A stretch of DNA of 64,000 nucleotides from an uncultured bacterium (GTDB lineage Bacteria; Planctomycetota; UBA1135; GCA-002686595): assembly GCA_937896235.1 (NCBI GenBank), contig CALBMX010000027.1:52362-116361 (forward strand). Direction: 5' to 3'. Under the pieces are notes generated by a model, which searched no databases, was not told where the DNA came from, and saw only the letters and a list, made by a program, of their open reading frames with translations. Position numbers and translations under genes: made by a program. Shown here one piece after another: positions 41,215 to 50,614 of the stretch (position 1 is the first letter of the stretch; each line of letters opens with the position of its first letter).

Positions 41215-44112
41215 ATGGTCCTAGACAGGCCAAAAACGCCCCTTATCTACCCGCGCAACCCCCTCCGCGGCGCCTCCCTGATGCCCCCTTCCCAGCCTTT
41301 CCTGCCATCGCTATCCATCTCCATACCCACGTGGCAAGGGGCGGAATTCCTAGATAGCGTTCTGACTTCGCTTGGGCGCCAAAATTACCAAGGGCGTTGG
41401 GAGGTCCTCATCGTGGATTCAGGCTCCAAGGACGCCACCTTGGACATTATCAAGAGCCACCAAAAGGCCTTCCCCGTTCCGCTGTCCGTTCGCACGATTC
41501 ACAACGTCGAGTTTGACCACGGCGACACGCGGAATTACATGGCGGCTAGGACCGATGGGGAGCTGTGCGTCTTCCTCACCCAAGATGCGATTCCAGCTGG
41601 CGAGGATTGGCTTGCAACGTTGGTCGGTAACTTTGAGGACCCCTCAGTCGGCGCAGCTTATTGCCGAAACACGCCACGCCCCGACGCCGATTTCCTTACG
41701 CCGATTTTTAGTGCAGGCGATCCAGGGTATGCGCTTGAGAGGAGAGAGGTGCGCTTGTCCGACGTCGAGGATTACGACGCCTTGGACTCCCACGCGCGCA
41801 GGCTTCTCTACAACTTCAACGACGTTGCGTCCTGCGTTCGACGTTCGCTATGGGAGCTCCATCCATTTCCTCGCACGTGGTTCGGCGAGGACATCTTGAT
41901 GGCTCGCGCGCTACTCGAAGCGGGTCATACGGTCGTCTATGACAGTGACGCCACTGTCGAGCACAGCCACGACTATGACGAGGCGGAAACCAAAAAGCGC
42001 GCGATCATCGATGGGCGATTTAACAAAGAGTGGCTCGGACGTATTTGCGTAGGCTCAGCAAAGGATGCAAGGACTCTGGAGCAGAGGTTTCGCAAGGAGG
42101 ACCGGGCGGCGATCATAAAGGCGCTCGGCCTTGGTGCGGACAGCGTAGAGGTCGACGCGCTTGTTAAGCGTGCGCGTGGGCTGCGCCTCGCCGCGTTTAC
42201 AGGACTGTTTGAAGGCGCTGCCGCCGTGGAATCCGACGAGCAGCTTCCGGCTACAGGACTACTTCAAACCCCGACGCTAAAGCTTCTTTACGTCGTCCAT
42301 GGTTTTCCCCCCGACACATGGGCCGGGACGGAAATCTACACGCTCAACCTCGCGAAAGAAATGCAGCGCCTCGGGCATACGGTCGCGGTGCTTGCACGTG
42401 TCCCAGGGCCCGGGGGCGAGGGCTCACCGGCGAAACCAGGAGAGCCGGAGGACTTCACTTTGGAGGCTACTGAGTTTGAAGGTTTGCGCCTCTTGCGGAT
42501 GACACATCGTCTACAACACCGGAGCTTGGAGGAGAGCTATCTTCAACCGCGGGCCGAGGCGGCTTTTCGCAAGGTCCTGCTCTCCGAGAAGCCAGATGTC
42601 GTCCATTTTCAGCATCTCATCCACACTTCGGCGGGTCTAGTGCAGATCGCTAAGGATATGGGCTGCGCAACGGTTGTGCACTGTCACGACTACTGGGCGC
42701 TCTGTGCGCGCGTGCAGCTGATTCGGCCGGATGGACAGATCTGTGAAGGCAACATGGGGGCCGGTTGCTTCCTATGCGTAAAGGAGAAGCGGCTGGACTC
42801 AATCGAGTCGGTCTCCAAGGCGGGAAAGCTGGGCGACAAATTGCTAGGAGCCCTGGCTGGAGGGGCTGGTCTTCTAGGGGGCGAGCGAGCCAAAGTGATC
42901 TCAAAAGAGTACGCCGAGCTGCGGGCTCGGGAGCAGCTCGTTCCCGCCGCATACGCTGCCGCAGATCTACAGATCAGTCCAAGCCGCTTCTTGCGCGAGC
43001 GCCATCTGGCGAGTGGAATGTTTGACCCGCACCGCTTCCTGTACCTCGACAATGGGATGCGGACAGATCATGTGCAGGCCCTTGCAAAGCAGGCCTCCGA
43101 CGTCGTGCGATTTGGCTTTGTTGGGAGCCTCGTTTGGTACAAAGGTGATGAGGTCTTGGTCCGGGCGATGGGGGCCCTAGGACCTGATGCAAGGGCGGAG
43201 CTCAATGTCTTCGGCAGCTTTGACCCCGAGGGCGATGAGCACCATAAACATTTGGTCGAGCTAGCCAAAGAGTCTGGCGCTCACGTGAACTTCAAGGGCC
43301 GCTTTGATAACTCTAAGCTGTCCGAGGTCTACGCCGAGATCGATGTGCTTGTCGTGCCGTCCGTTTGGTTTGAGAACTCTCCCATAACGATTCACGAGGC
43401 CTACCTCACGCACACCCCGGTGGTGACGAGCAACATCGGCGGAATGGCTGAGTACGTTCGTGATGGCGTCGATGGTCTGCATTTTAAGGTTGGGGACGTC
43501 GACGATTTAGCTCGGATCCTGAAGCGATTTGTCGACGAGCCCAACCTGATCCCAGCGCTCTCGAAAGATTGGATGGAGATCAAGACGATCCAGGAAAACG
43601 CTCTCGAGACAGAGTTTCGGTATCGGTCCCTTGTTTGTCGGGCTCGCGTGCGAAAGCCAGCGGTTGTCTTTGATGCGGTTGGGGTCGAGGCGGCGCGCCG
43701 CGAAGGACCCGTCGACCAGCAGGGCGCGGACATGCTACTTCTACGACCGGGTGGGGCAGCTGTAGAGTTCGATCTGATGGGCCTCGAAGCGGGTCCGTAC
43801 GAGCTCTATGTTGATATCTTAGCTCTGGGCGTAGAGCCTGGAGTCGAGCACGGGGGCCATGTGACTTTGGACGGTGCGTTGATTGGCGTTCTGGAGCTCT
43901 TTCGGGCGGAAGGCAAAGACGAGCTGCGTCGCCTGAAACTAATGTTTGAGGTGCCGGTAAGAGGAGTCGGGGAGCATGGGCAAGTACTTCGCATTGCGTC
44001 GGCGATTAGCCCCTCGGACCCCAACGGTGGGGCAATCCCGGAAGCTTTCTTGCGCTTGCAGCGAGTTATGGTGAAGAGTGCTCCGGCCGCACGGGGTATG
44101 GTGAGCGCATGA
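41215..44112 (+). CDS. GT2-GT4 fusion glycosyltransferase with C-terminal beta domain
   Basis: A 965-residue protein of three parts. First, a GT2 domain (about 33-260): LSISIPTWQGAEFLDSVL, VDSGSKDATLDII, FDHGDTRNYMAAR, FLTQDAIPAG and WFGEDILMARALLEAG. Second, a GT4 (GT-B) domain (about 360-790): YVVHGFPPDTWAGTEIYTLN, HFQHLIHTSAGL, HCHDYWALC, FGFVGSLVWYKGDEVLVRAM, VPSVWFENSPITIHEAYL and TSNIGGMAEYVRDGVDGLHF. Third, a beta-rich domain (about 815-955) that may bind sugar. It probably adds two different sugars in turn. The start is uncertain: ATG 41215, TTG 41212 or ATG 41281. The stop overlaps the next gene (ATGA). Confidence 0.82.
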   Translation: MVLDRPKTPLIYPRNPLRGASLMPPSQPFLPSLSISIPTWQGAEFLDSVLTSLGRQNYQGRWEVLIVDSGSKDATLDIIKSHQKAFPVPLSVRTIHNVEFDHGDTRNYMAARTDGELCVFLTQDAIPAGEDWLATLVGNFEDPSVGAAYCRNTPRPDADFLTPIFSAGDPGYALERREVRLSDVEDYDALDSHARRLLYNFNDVASCVRRSLWELHPFPRTWFGEDILMARALLEAGHTVVYDSDATVEHSHDYDEAETKKRAIIDGRFNKEWLGRICVGSAKDARTLEQRFRKEDRAAIIKALGLGADSVEVDALVKRARGLRLAAFTGLFEGAAAVESDEQLPATGLLQTPTLKLLYVVHGFPPDTWAGTEIYTLNLAKEMQRLGHTVAVLARVPGPGGEGSPAKPGEPEDFTLEATEFEGLRLLRMTHRLQHRSLEESYLQPRAEAAFRKVLLSEKPDVVHFQHLIHTSAGLVQIAKDMGCATVVHCHDYWALCARVQLIRPDGQICEGNMGAGCFLCVKEKRLDSIESVSKAGKLGDKLLGALAGGAGLLGGERAKVISKEYAELRAREQLVPAAYAAADLQISPSRFLRERHLASGMFDPHRFLYLDNGMRTDHVQALAKQASDVVRFGFVGSLVWYKGDEVLVRAMGALGPDARAELNVFGSFDPEGDEHHKHLVELAKESGAHVNFKGRFDNSKLSEVYAEIDVLVVPSVWFENSPITIHEAYLTHTPVVTSNIGGMAEYVRDGVDGLHFKVGDVDDLARILKRFVDEPNLIPALSKDWMEIKTIQENALETEFRYRSLVCRARVRKPAVVFDAVGVEAARREGPVDQQGADMLLLRPGGAAVEFDLMGLEAGPYELYVDILALGVEPGVEHGGHVTLDGALIGVLELFRAEGKDELRRLKLMFEVPVRGVGEHGQVLRIASAISPSDPNGGAIPEAFLRLQRVMVKSAPAARGMVSA

Positions 44113-45428
44113 GCTTTCGCCGCAAATTTAAGAAGCAGCTACGAAAGGTACTACCCGCAAAGGGAAGGGCCGGCAAGGATTTGAGTCCAGGGGGGGGGAG
44201 TCGCCTGCGGGAGACACCTTTGGAGCCCGGCGCGCCTCTGAAGGACAAGGAGTTGCCGCGCGCTGCGATTGTGATTTTGAATTACAACGGATGTCATCAC
44301 CTGGCAGGATGTTTCGGCTCGCTCGCAGAGTTGGATTACCCGAAGGGGAAGTTAGAGGTCATTTTGATCGATAATGGATCGAGCGATGACAGTGTGGCGA
44401 CGATGAAATCCGACCACAGCTGGGTTAGGACAATTGTCAACGAGAAGAACATGGGCTTTAGTGCCGGTTGCAACCAGGGTGCTAAGGCTGCATCTAAGGC
44501 AGAGGTCCTCGTCTTCCTCAATAACGACATGCGCGTGCGCGAGGATTGGCTGCGCGAGCTCGTCGGTCCGGTCGTGCGTGGGGAGTGTGCGGCCTCGACT
44601 GCCAAGATGTACTCGTGGGATGGCAAGGTTCTGAACTCAACCGGCGGTGGGATGAACTTTCACGGGATCGGGATCCAAAAGGGATACCTCCAGAAGCCTA
44701 CGGAAGCAGACGACCTTCCCGCGCGGACGTTGTTCGCCTGCGGTGGTGCGATGGCCATTGAAGCGGATGTCTTTCACGATGTCGGCGGCTTCGACGAGCA
44801 CTTTTTTGCTTATTACGAAGATGTGGATCTCGGGTGGCGACTGTGGGTGATGGGGTATGAAATTCACTATCAACCACGCGCCGTCTGTTGGCACCACCAC
44901 TCGAGTACGAGTCGCACATTTCCAATGGAGACGATTCGCTTGTTGCAGGTGCGCAATCCATTTTTTGCGTGCTTCAAGAACTACGATGACGAGACACTTC
45001 GCAAGGTCCTTCCCGCTCAACTCGCGCTTGCCATGCGCCGGACACTGATGGTGGCTGGTATCGATGACGACTCATCCTTTCGTATAGAGAAGGTCGAGGC
45101 GGGTGGCGCAGGTGTTGTCGGTCGACTTTGGGACAAGGCAAGGCGCTCGGTCGTGGAAGACTATCCGGTGCGACGCGAGGCGGTAGCCGACATGGTTGGC
45201 ATTGGCGACCTACTGGGAAACTGGGACTTTTGGATGTCCCGGCGAGAGGCAATTCAGGCTCGACGCAAACGTTCGGATGAAGAGATCTTCCAACTCTTCT
45301 CCCGTCCACTATGGTGTATCGAAGAAGATGCCGCCTACCGTGAACTTCACGAGGGGACGGTGCGTTTCTTTGGCCTTGACAAGGTCTTTCACGGCCTGAC
45401 ATTTGACGACGAGAAACTGAACAAGTAG
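44109..45428 (+). CDS. Glycosyltransferase family 2
   Basis: A 439-residue GT-A enzyme. A basic N-terminus of about 48 residues precedes AAIVILNYNGCHHLAGCF, LIDNGSSDDS, NMGFSAGCNQGAKAA, FLNNDMRV (metal site) and the acceptor/catalytic segment GGFDEHFFAYYEDVDLGWRL. This series is usual for transferases that extend polysaccharide or O-antigen chains. The C-terminal 130 residues are helical and of unknown role. A run of nine G at codons 28-30, before the catalytic domain, could switch the gene off by slippage. It is coupled to the fusion gene upstream by ATGA. Confidence 0.83.
   Translation: MSFRRKFKKQLRKVLPAKGRAGKDLSPGGGSRLRETPLEPGAPLKDKELPRAAIVILNYNGCHHLAGCFGSLAELDYPKGKLEVILIDNGSSDDSVATMKSDHSWVRTIVNEKNMGFSAGCNQGAKAASKAEVLVFLNNDMRVREDWLRELVGPVVRGECAASTAKMYSWDGKVLNSTGGGMNFHGIGIQKGYLQKPTEADDLPARTLFACGGAMAIEADVFHDVGGFDEHFFAYYEDVDLGWRLWVMGYEIHYQPRAVCWHHHSSTSRTFPMETIRLLQVRNPFFACFKNYDDETLRKVLPAQLALAMRRTLMVAGIDDDSSFRIEKVEAGGAGVVGRLWDKARRSVVEDYPVRREAVADMVGIGDLLGNWDFWMSRREAIQARRKRSDEEIFQLFSRPLWCIEEDAAYRELHEGTVRFFGLDKVFHGLTFDDEKLNK
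44190..44198 (+). repeat. Nine-G homopolymer in a glycosyltransferase gene
   Basis: The run encodes Gly28-Gly30 of the GT2 enzyme, about 20 codons before its catalytic domain. It is the longest single-base run I noticed; runs of six or seven G are common elsewhere in the window. A change of one base would truncate the enzyme. Confidence 0.8.
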
Positions 45429-45440
45429 GTCCTTTTAGCG

Positions 45441-46175
45441 ATGAGTAAAAATGTTTTCCCCAACGGCATGAAGCTGTCTGTCGTTATCCCGATTTACAAC
45501 GAGGAGAAGACTCTTCGTGAGATCGTTGAAAAGGTCCAGGCGACTCCTTACACCAAGGAGATCCTTCTGATTGATGACTGTTCGAAGGACTCTTCACGAG
45601 AGATCATGAAGGTCCTCGAAAAAGAGTTCGACAACATTCGCTGCTTCTACCACGAGAAGAACCTCGGCAAAGGGGGTGGACTTGCGACGGGCTTTGCCCA
45701 GACCACGGGGGACGTCGTCCTGATTCAGGATGCTGACCTCGAATACGATCCGGCGGATTATCCCGTTCTGCTACGTCCGATTATTGAGGGCAAGGCCGAT
45801 GTCGTCTTCGGCAGTCGCTTCCTCGGTGGAGCCTATGCCCGTGTTCACCTTTTCTATCACTACCTTGGCAACCGGTTCTTGACGATGGTCTCGAACATGT
45901 TTACCAACTTGAACCTTACGGACATGGAGACCTGCTACAAAGTCTTCCGTAAGGAGTTCGCGGATCGACTCGATCTCAAGAGCCGTACTTTCGCCGTGGA
46001 GCCAGAGATCACCGCTAAGGTTTCGAAGATGCGCGCCCGCATTTACGAAGTGCCGATCAGCTATGCCGGTCGGGACTACTCCGAGGGGAAAAAGATCGGC
46101 CCGAAAGACGCGTTCATCGCGATCTGGGCCATCGCTCGCTGGACTCTGTTTGGCAAGGTCCGGCCGGCTAAGTAG
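45441..46175 (+). CDS. Glycosyltransferase family 2, dolichyl/polyprenyl-phosphate sugar synthase-like
   Basis: A 244-residue soluble GT-A enzyme of the DPM1-like branch. LSVVIPIYNEEKTLREIVEK, LLIDDCSKDSSREIM, NLGKGGGLATGFAQTTGDVV, IQDADLEYDPADYP (DxD) and VVFGSRFLG follow in order. The later DMETCYKVFRKE is also typical. There is no C-terminal membrane anchor, which several relatives have. It may load a sugar onto a polyprenyl phosphate for later use by membrane enzymes. It lies 12 bases after the preceding GT2 gene, so it shares its operon. Its stop directly abuts the stop of the convergent nitroreductase gene. Confidence 0.86.
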   Translation: MSKNVFPNGMKLSVVIPIYNEEKTLREIVEKVQATPYTKEILLIDDCSKDSSREIMKVLEKEFDNIRCFYHEKNLGKGGGLATGFAQTTGDVVLIQDADLEYDPADYPVLLRPIIEGKADVVFGSRFLGGAYARVHLFYHYLGNRFLTMVSNMFTNLNLTDMETCYKVFRKEFADRLDLKSRTFAVEPEITAKVSKMRARIYEVPISYAGRDYSEGKKIGPKDAFIAIWAIARWTLFGKVRPAK

Positions 46176-46958
46176 CTACTCTAGGCGAGCACCCTTGCTC
46201 TGGTAGTAAGCCGCCAGCTCTTCGCGAAGTGGTTTTGCCATTCGGCGTACGAGGCCACCCGTCCAGTTGTGGCCGGGGCGGCCTCGCTCGCTATAGTGCG
46301 CCTCCATTTTTGCATCATGCTCGTCCATAAGCCTCAGCATGGCCGCGTCGGAAGGGTAGCGATCGTCAAAAAGAACGGCTTCCAAAGGAAGACGTGGCTT
46401 CGGCACGGGTTTCCGGGGATCGTCGCTGTCTAGTGGTTCTGGTTCGCCTACACAGAGGCCAAACAGCGGGTAGACGTGTTCTGGAATGTCGAGCAGCCTG
46501 TCGACCTCAGCAAGGCGCGTCCGCAACCCGCCGATGTAACAAATACCTTGGCCAAGGCCCTCGAAAGCAACGCATAGCTTCTCGGCGAAGAGGGATGCAT
46601 CAATCACCGTGAGAAGAAAGGACTCCAAGTTGCGCGCCATGTTTTCCCCAGCGCGCTCTGCGGCTAGGGCGTGGCGCCGAACTTCGCCGCATACGACGAA
46701 GAACCCTCCGGCCGATTGCACTTGCTCCTGGCCGCCACACAGCTCTGCGAGCTCTGCGCGGTTGGAAGTTGAGCGAACGCGAATCAGAGAATAAGCCTGC
46801 ACGTGACTAGAGGTCGAAGCCATCTGTGCTGCACCGACAGCTCTCCGGACAAGCGCATCGTCGAGTGGTTTCTCGGTGAAAGCGCGCACCGAGGTGTGGC
46901 TCGCAAGAAGGTCGAGAAGTTGATCGCTAAAATCAGGTGCGCTTGGAGCTGTCGTCAT
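46176..46958 (-). CDS. NADPH-dependent nitroreductase/flavin oxidoreductase (NfsA type)
   Basis: A 260-residue FMN enzyme. LLASHTSVRAFTEKPLDD is the N-terminal FMN-binding Arg segment. ASTSSHVQAYSLIRV is nearly identical to the NfsA/FRase I signature. GLGQGICYIGGLR and VYPLFGLCVGEP are the other conserved blocks. Such enzymes reduce nitro compounds, quinones or flavins with NADPH. ATG 46958 is preferred; an in-frame ATG at 47018 would add 20 residues. The gene stands alone on the minus strand, divergent from addB. Confidence 0.85.
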   Translation of the reverse strand: MTTAPSAPDFSDQLLDLLASHTSVRAFTEKPLDDALVRRAVGAAQMASTSSHVQAYSLIRVRSTSNRAELAELCGGQEQVQSAGGFFVVCGEVRRHALAAERAGENMARNLESFLLTVIDASLFAEKLCVAFEGLGQGICYIGGLRTRLAEVDRLLDIPEHVYPLFGLCVGEPEPLDSDDPRKPVPKPRLPLEAVLFDDRYPSDAAMLRLMDEHDAKMEAHYSERGRPGHNWTGGLVRRMAKPLREELAAYYQSKGARLE

Positions 46959-47218
46959 GGTTCGCACAAGTCTAGCAGCGAGGTAAGGGGCGGCAAGGGC
47001 CGACTTCGCCACCTTCACGGGCGGCCCACCCGAAGCGGAGTTTGGTTGGGAGTCGCTTTGTGCGGCATGGATAAAGGGAGGGCCACCATTTAGGTCCTAT
47101 TTCGTGCGGGCTGCTGGAGAAGACTTCGGAGGAAGTCTCGGGAGCTTCCTTGCATAGGGCGGTAGCGAGCGCAAAATCTGAGCTCCCCTTTTTTATGTTC
47201 TCCTATGGCCCCTTCGTC
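46959..47218. other. Divergent intergenic region between nitroreductase and addB
   Basis: These 260 bases hold no gene I can support, although addB could begin earlier (TTG 47150 or ATG 47195). One short inverted repeat, AGACTTC-GGAG-GAAGTCT (47121-47138), may be an operator or a weak hairpin. No clear promoter is visible. Confidence 0.35.
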
Positions 47219-50200
47219 ATGACTCCAGCCAACGCAGTCTATATAGGCTTACCTCACGATCTTGAGGCGAAGTTGACGGCCTCCGTCGCAGAGATCAAAC
47301 GGCAAGATCCTTTGGCCCCTGTGCTAGTGCTTGTGCCCAACCAGGCAGCCGCCCTGCATGTGTCCGCTCTAATCACGGCGAAAGCAGCGGTTATCGGGGT
47401 CAGTGTTACGACTTTGGAGGCTGCCGCTAGGGAGATTTCCGAGCGGGCACGATGTGGAGCTGGACTTGAGCTACCCGCTGGTTCGGAGCGTCTAGTCGCC
47501 GCCGCTCTGCTGTCGCGGACGGGTGAGTTTCTGGAGTACGCGTCGCGGCCGGGGTTCCTGCGGGGGCTTGGAGCGACGTTGCGCGACCTTCTGGACGCGG
47601 ACCTGGACGCGGAGGTTGTCGAAGGGGCTACGGGGAATCTGGAGCGCTTACTTGGATTGCATAAGGCAAACCTCCAGCTGCGCGAAGAGCTTGGGATTGA
47701 CGATGACAGTGCGCGGATCAGCGCCGCAATCAGGGCTCTCAAGGGGCCCACTCCGGGGGCCGCACTCTCGGCTTCTGGTGCATGTGAGGTGCTTGTATTC
47801 GGGGTCTACGACCCGACGGGTTTGCAGGCCCAATTTGTGATGGCCCTCGCTAAGGCGGCGCTCCGCTTTACCGCCTTGCTTCCGGGACACACCTTTGCTG
47901 GTTATTTTGGACGCCGCTTGTGCGACTCACTCTCCGTCGTACCGGAAACTCTCTCACCGAGTACCCCGCAAGGAGTTCCCACGGATTTGGCTGCCCTACG
48001 CGAAGCTTGGTGTGACGAGTCTGGCACGACGCGCCCATCCTTCGCTCGGGACGGGTCGGCAGAGGTCTTGGCGCTCCCCGATGGCGTTGCCGGGGCACGT
48101 CTGATGGCGCGAGAGGTGCTCGAGTTGTTGCGGCAAGAGCAACTCGACCCGCGAGACCTTTTGATCGTTTCGCGCGGTGACGGTGGGATGAGCTCAGAGC
48201 AGGTCGGGCGCGAGCTGAAGCAACTCGGTGTTCCCGTTGAGGGGCGAGGTGTTAGCCTCGGCGAGAGTCGTGTGGGGCGGCCGCTTCTCGCGCTTGCCGA
48301 TGTGCTCGCCTCACCACGGGTCTCGCGGGGGCGCCTGCTGGATGTGCTTTCCGACTGGCCGTGGCATCCAGACGGTGTCGCGTTTGGCGAAGAGATGGAG
48401 CGAGTGGTGATCGATGCAGACGAGCTCGGCCGTTGGGATCGTATCTCGCGGGAGGCGAATTTACGGCTGCTTGTGGCCTCGCCGAGTCCATCCGGCAAAG
48501 CGGAGGCGGGGGATCCTCTTCCCCATGGGGAGACAGCTGAGGAGGTCGACCTCGCAGGTGAAATCCAAAAGCGCTTGAGCTACGAGGCGCATCGCCGTAA
48601 GCGCGCGGCGTCGCAAGCGGAAGAGCGACAAGACCCGAGCGCGAGCGGGCTCATGCAGAGTGCGAGCTCGACAGTGCACTTGGCGGGGGCCGTGCGACGA
48701 GTTGCTAAGCTCCAACGCGATTTGACGAGGGGGATGAGCTGGCGAGATGCGGCGGGACGCATTCGGAACCTTCTGGAGTCGTGGTGTGATCCGAATGCGC
48801 CTGGTCTGGTCGACTGGCTCGCGCGCCTCGGGAGTCTGGGGAAACTCGACAAGCTTGGCGTGGAGGCGCGCGGTACACGGCTCGTTTGGATCTTGCGTGG
48901 GCTTAGCAGCGAGGTTGTGAGGGATACCGAAATTCGTCGCGAAGGAGTGCGTTTGGCAGCCCTTGCGCGCATGCGCGGAGCGCGTCCCAAAGTCGTGATT
49001 TTGCTTAACGGAATCGAGTCGTGTTTTCCCCGCCCGCCTGCGCCGGATGCCCTTCTACCTCCTAGAGACCGCGATCTGCTGGCCCCGCTGGCTCCGACCC
49101 TCCAGAGACACGAGCTCGACGAGGAGCGAGCGCTTTTTGGCGAGCTACTCGCCATGCCGACCCAGAAGCTAATCCTAGTCACCACATTCGCGGGGCTCGA
49201 GACAGGAAAGGGGACAACTCCCAGTCGCTTCCTCCTCAACGCCCTTGGAGTTCTGTCCCAGGGACCCGAGCCGAGTACGGAACAAGTTGCTGCGGGTGAT
49301 GGGGGGGTCCGCAAAGTCCCTTTGCAGGAGGCCTGGACGCAAACGCCGCTCGATGCGCCTGATGAGGAGCTGCGCGTTCTTGGGAGCTTGGACGCCGGTC
49401 TCTCGGATGGATTCCAAGTGAGTGAGCTGCGCTCTATTTTGGGGCGAGCGCGGCCGGAGATACATGCGAAGCTGGCGATGGAAATCGCGCGTTTGGAGCA
49501 GCCAGGACAGACGCACTTTGACGGCGAGCTCGGCGCGGATGTCGTGGCGAAACTTAGGGTGCAAGGCTCGTTTCGCGGCGCGGCCCCCGGTGCTGAGAGG
49601 GGCGTGCCTTTAAGCGTTTCGCGCCTCGAGACTTTTGCCGAGTGCGGCATGAAAAGTTTCCTTACGGCGCAGCTTGGTTTGCGGGAACACGAGCGACCAG
49701 AGGACAGCCGCGGCATTGATGCTTCCGAGCGCGGTCGTCGCGTTCACGAGATTCTAGAGGTGTTTGGTGTGAAGAGTGCCGAGGCCGGTCTTTTGCCTTG
49801 GCGACCGAAAGGTACACCGCGCCATCGAGAGCTTCTCGAGGACAGTATTGGCGAGGTGATCGAACGGGTCTTGCGGTCGGCGCCTGCTAGCCAACGCAAC
49901 CTGTGGGAGGCAGAGCGCTTGCGCTATAGCGGCCTCTTGCGTCGCTGGTTACGCGGAGAGACAAGCGAGCTGGCAGACCCCGATTGGATGCCGATCGAAT
50001 TTGAGTGGGAGTTTGAAGGGCAGCGCATCGAGCTCGAAGATGGGGGCGCGCCCCTTTGGTACCGCGGGCGTGTCGATCGCGTGGATCTAGCGACCAGCCA
50101 AGGAGGCACGCGTACGGTGCGAATCGTGGACTATAAGACGGGCTCGTCGAGGGACTATTACGATGACGTGACGGATAGTGGGCGCAACCTACAGCTCTAT

Positions 50201-50614
50201 CTCTACGGGATTGCGGCAGAGCGAAAATTCGGAGCAGCGACATCTGCGGGCACATACGACTTTGTCTTTTCCGGGTCTCGGTCGTTTTGGTCGGGAACCT
50301 GCGAGCACAGAAAACCCAGTGCCGCAAAGCCCAAAGAGACTGCCCATACCGCCCTAAGGCAGGTGGCAGCTTTGGTAAATGGAATGGAGGCGGGCCATTT
50401 TGCGCCTATCCCACGAGCGAAGGGCAAACCCGATGATGGCCCTTGTACGTTCTGCTCGATGGCGGAGGCTTGCGGCCCCTGGCGGTCCGAGATTCTCGCC
50501 GCGCGGGAGCTGGACGATCCAGTTGGCATGGGTTTGCTGGACGCTCTTGAAAATCCAGATTTGCCGGGTCCATTACCCGAAGTGACGGCGAAAGCCAACG
50601 GAGGGACGCTATGA
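47219..50614 (+). CDS. addB: AddB-like helicase-nuclease subunit
   Basis: About 1131 residues. With AddA it would process double-strand breaks for recombination. The C-terminal nuclease domain is clear: SRLETFAECGMKSFL, RGRRVHEILE, then GRVDRVD and VRIVDYKTG (PD-(D/E)XK). Four Cys match the AddB iron-sulfur cluster: one in FAECG and three in CTFCSMAEACG. The N-terminal part follows the AddB layout (VLVLVPNQAAALHVSALI), but the P-loop region reads GLPHDLEAK, without a Walker A. This subunit is thus likely not an active ATPase. The start is uncertain: ATG 47219, ATG 47195 or TTG 47150. Stop overlaps addA (ATGA). Confidence 0.82.
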   Translation: MTPANAVYIGLPHDLEAKLTASVAEIKRQDPLAPVLVLVPNQAAALHVSALITAKAAVIGVSVTTLEAAAREISERARCGAGLELPAGSERLVAAALLSRTGEFLEYASRPGFLRGLGATLRDLLDADLDAEVVEGATGNLERLLGLHKANLQLREELGIDDDSARISAAIRALKGPTPGAALSASGACEVLVFGVYDPTGLQAQFVMALAKAALRFTALLPGHTFAGYFGRRLCDSLSVVPETLSPSTPQGVPTDLAALREAWCDESGTTRPSFARDGSAEVLALPDGVAGARLMAREVLELLRQEQLDPRDLLIVSRGDGGMSSEQVGRELKQLGVPVEGRGVSLGESRVGRPLLALADVLASPRVSRGRLLDVLSDWPWHPDGVAFGEEMERVVIDADELGRWDRISREANLRLLVASPSPSGKAEAGDPLPHGETAEEVDLAGEIQKRLSYEAHRRKRAASQAEERQDPSASGLMQSASSTVHLAGAVRRVAKLQRDLTRGMSWRDAAGRIRNLLESWCDPNAPGLVDWLARLGSLGKLDKLGVEARGTRLVWILRGLSSEVVRDTEIRREGVRLAALARMRGARPKVVILLNGIESCFPRPPAPDALLPPRDRDLLAPLAPTLQRHELDEERALFGELLAMPTQKLILVTTFAGLETGKGTTPSRFLLNALGVLSQGPEPSTEQVAAGDGGVRKVPLQEAWTQTPLDAPDEELRVLGSLDAGLSDGFQVSELRSILGRARPEIHAKLAMEIARLEQPGQTHFDGELGADVVAKLRVQGSFRGAAPGAERGVPLSVSRLETFAECGMKSFLTAQLGLREHERPEDSRGIDASERGRRVHEILEVFGVKSAEAGLLPWRPKGTPRHRELLEDSIGEVIERVLRSAPASQRNLWEAERLRYSGLLRRWLRGETSELADPDWMPIEFEWEFEGQRIELEDGGAPLWYRGRVDRVDLATSQGGTRTVRIVDYKTGSSRDYYDDVTDSGRNLQLYLYGIAAERKFGAATSAGTYDFVFSGSRSFWSGTCEHRKPSAAKPKETAHTALRQVAALVNGMEAGHFAPIPRAKGKPDDGPCTFCSMAEACGPWRSEILAARELDDPVGMGLLDALENPDLPGPLPEVTAKANGGTL

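Noticed and set aside
48580..49716. Open frame of 378 codons antisense to addB
   Set aside because: Ser/Arg/Pro-rich translation without motifs, opposite a well-supported gene.
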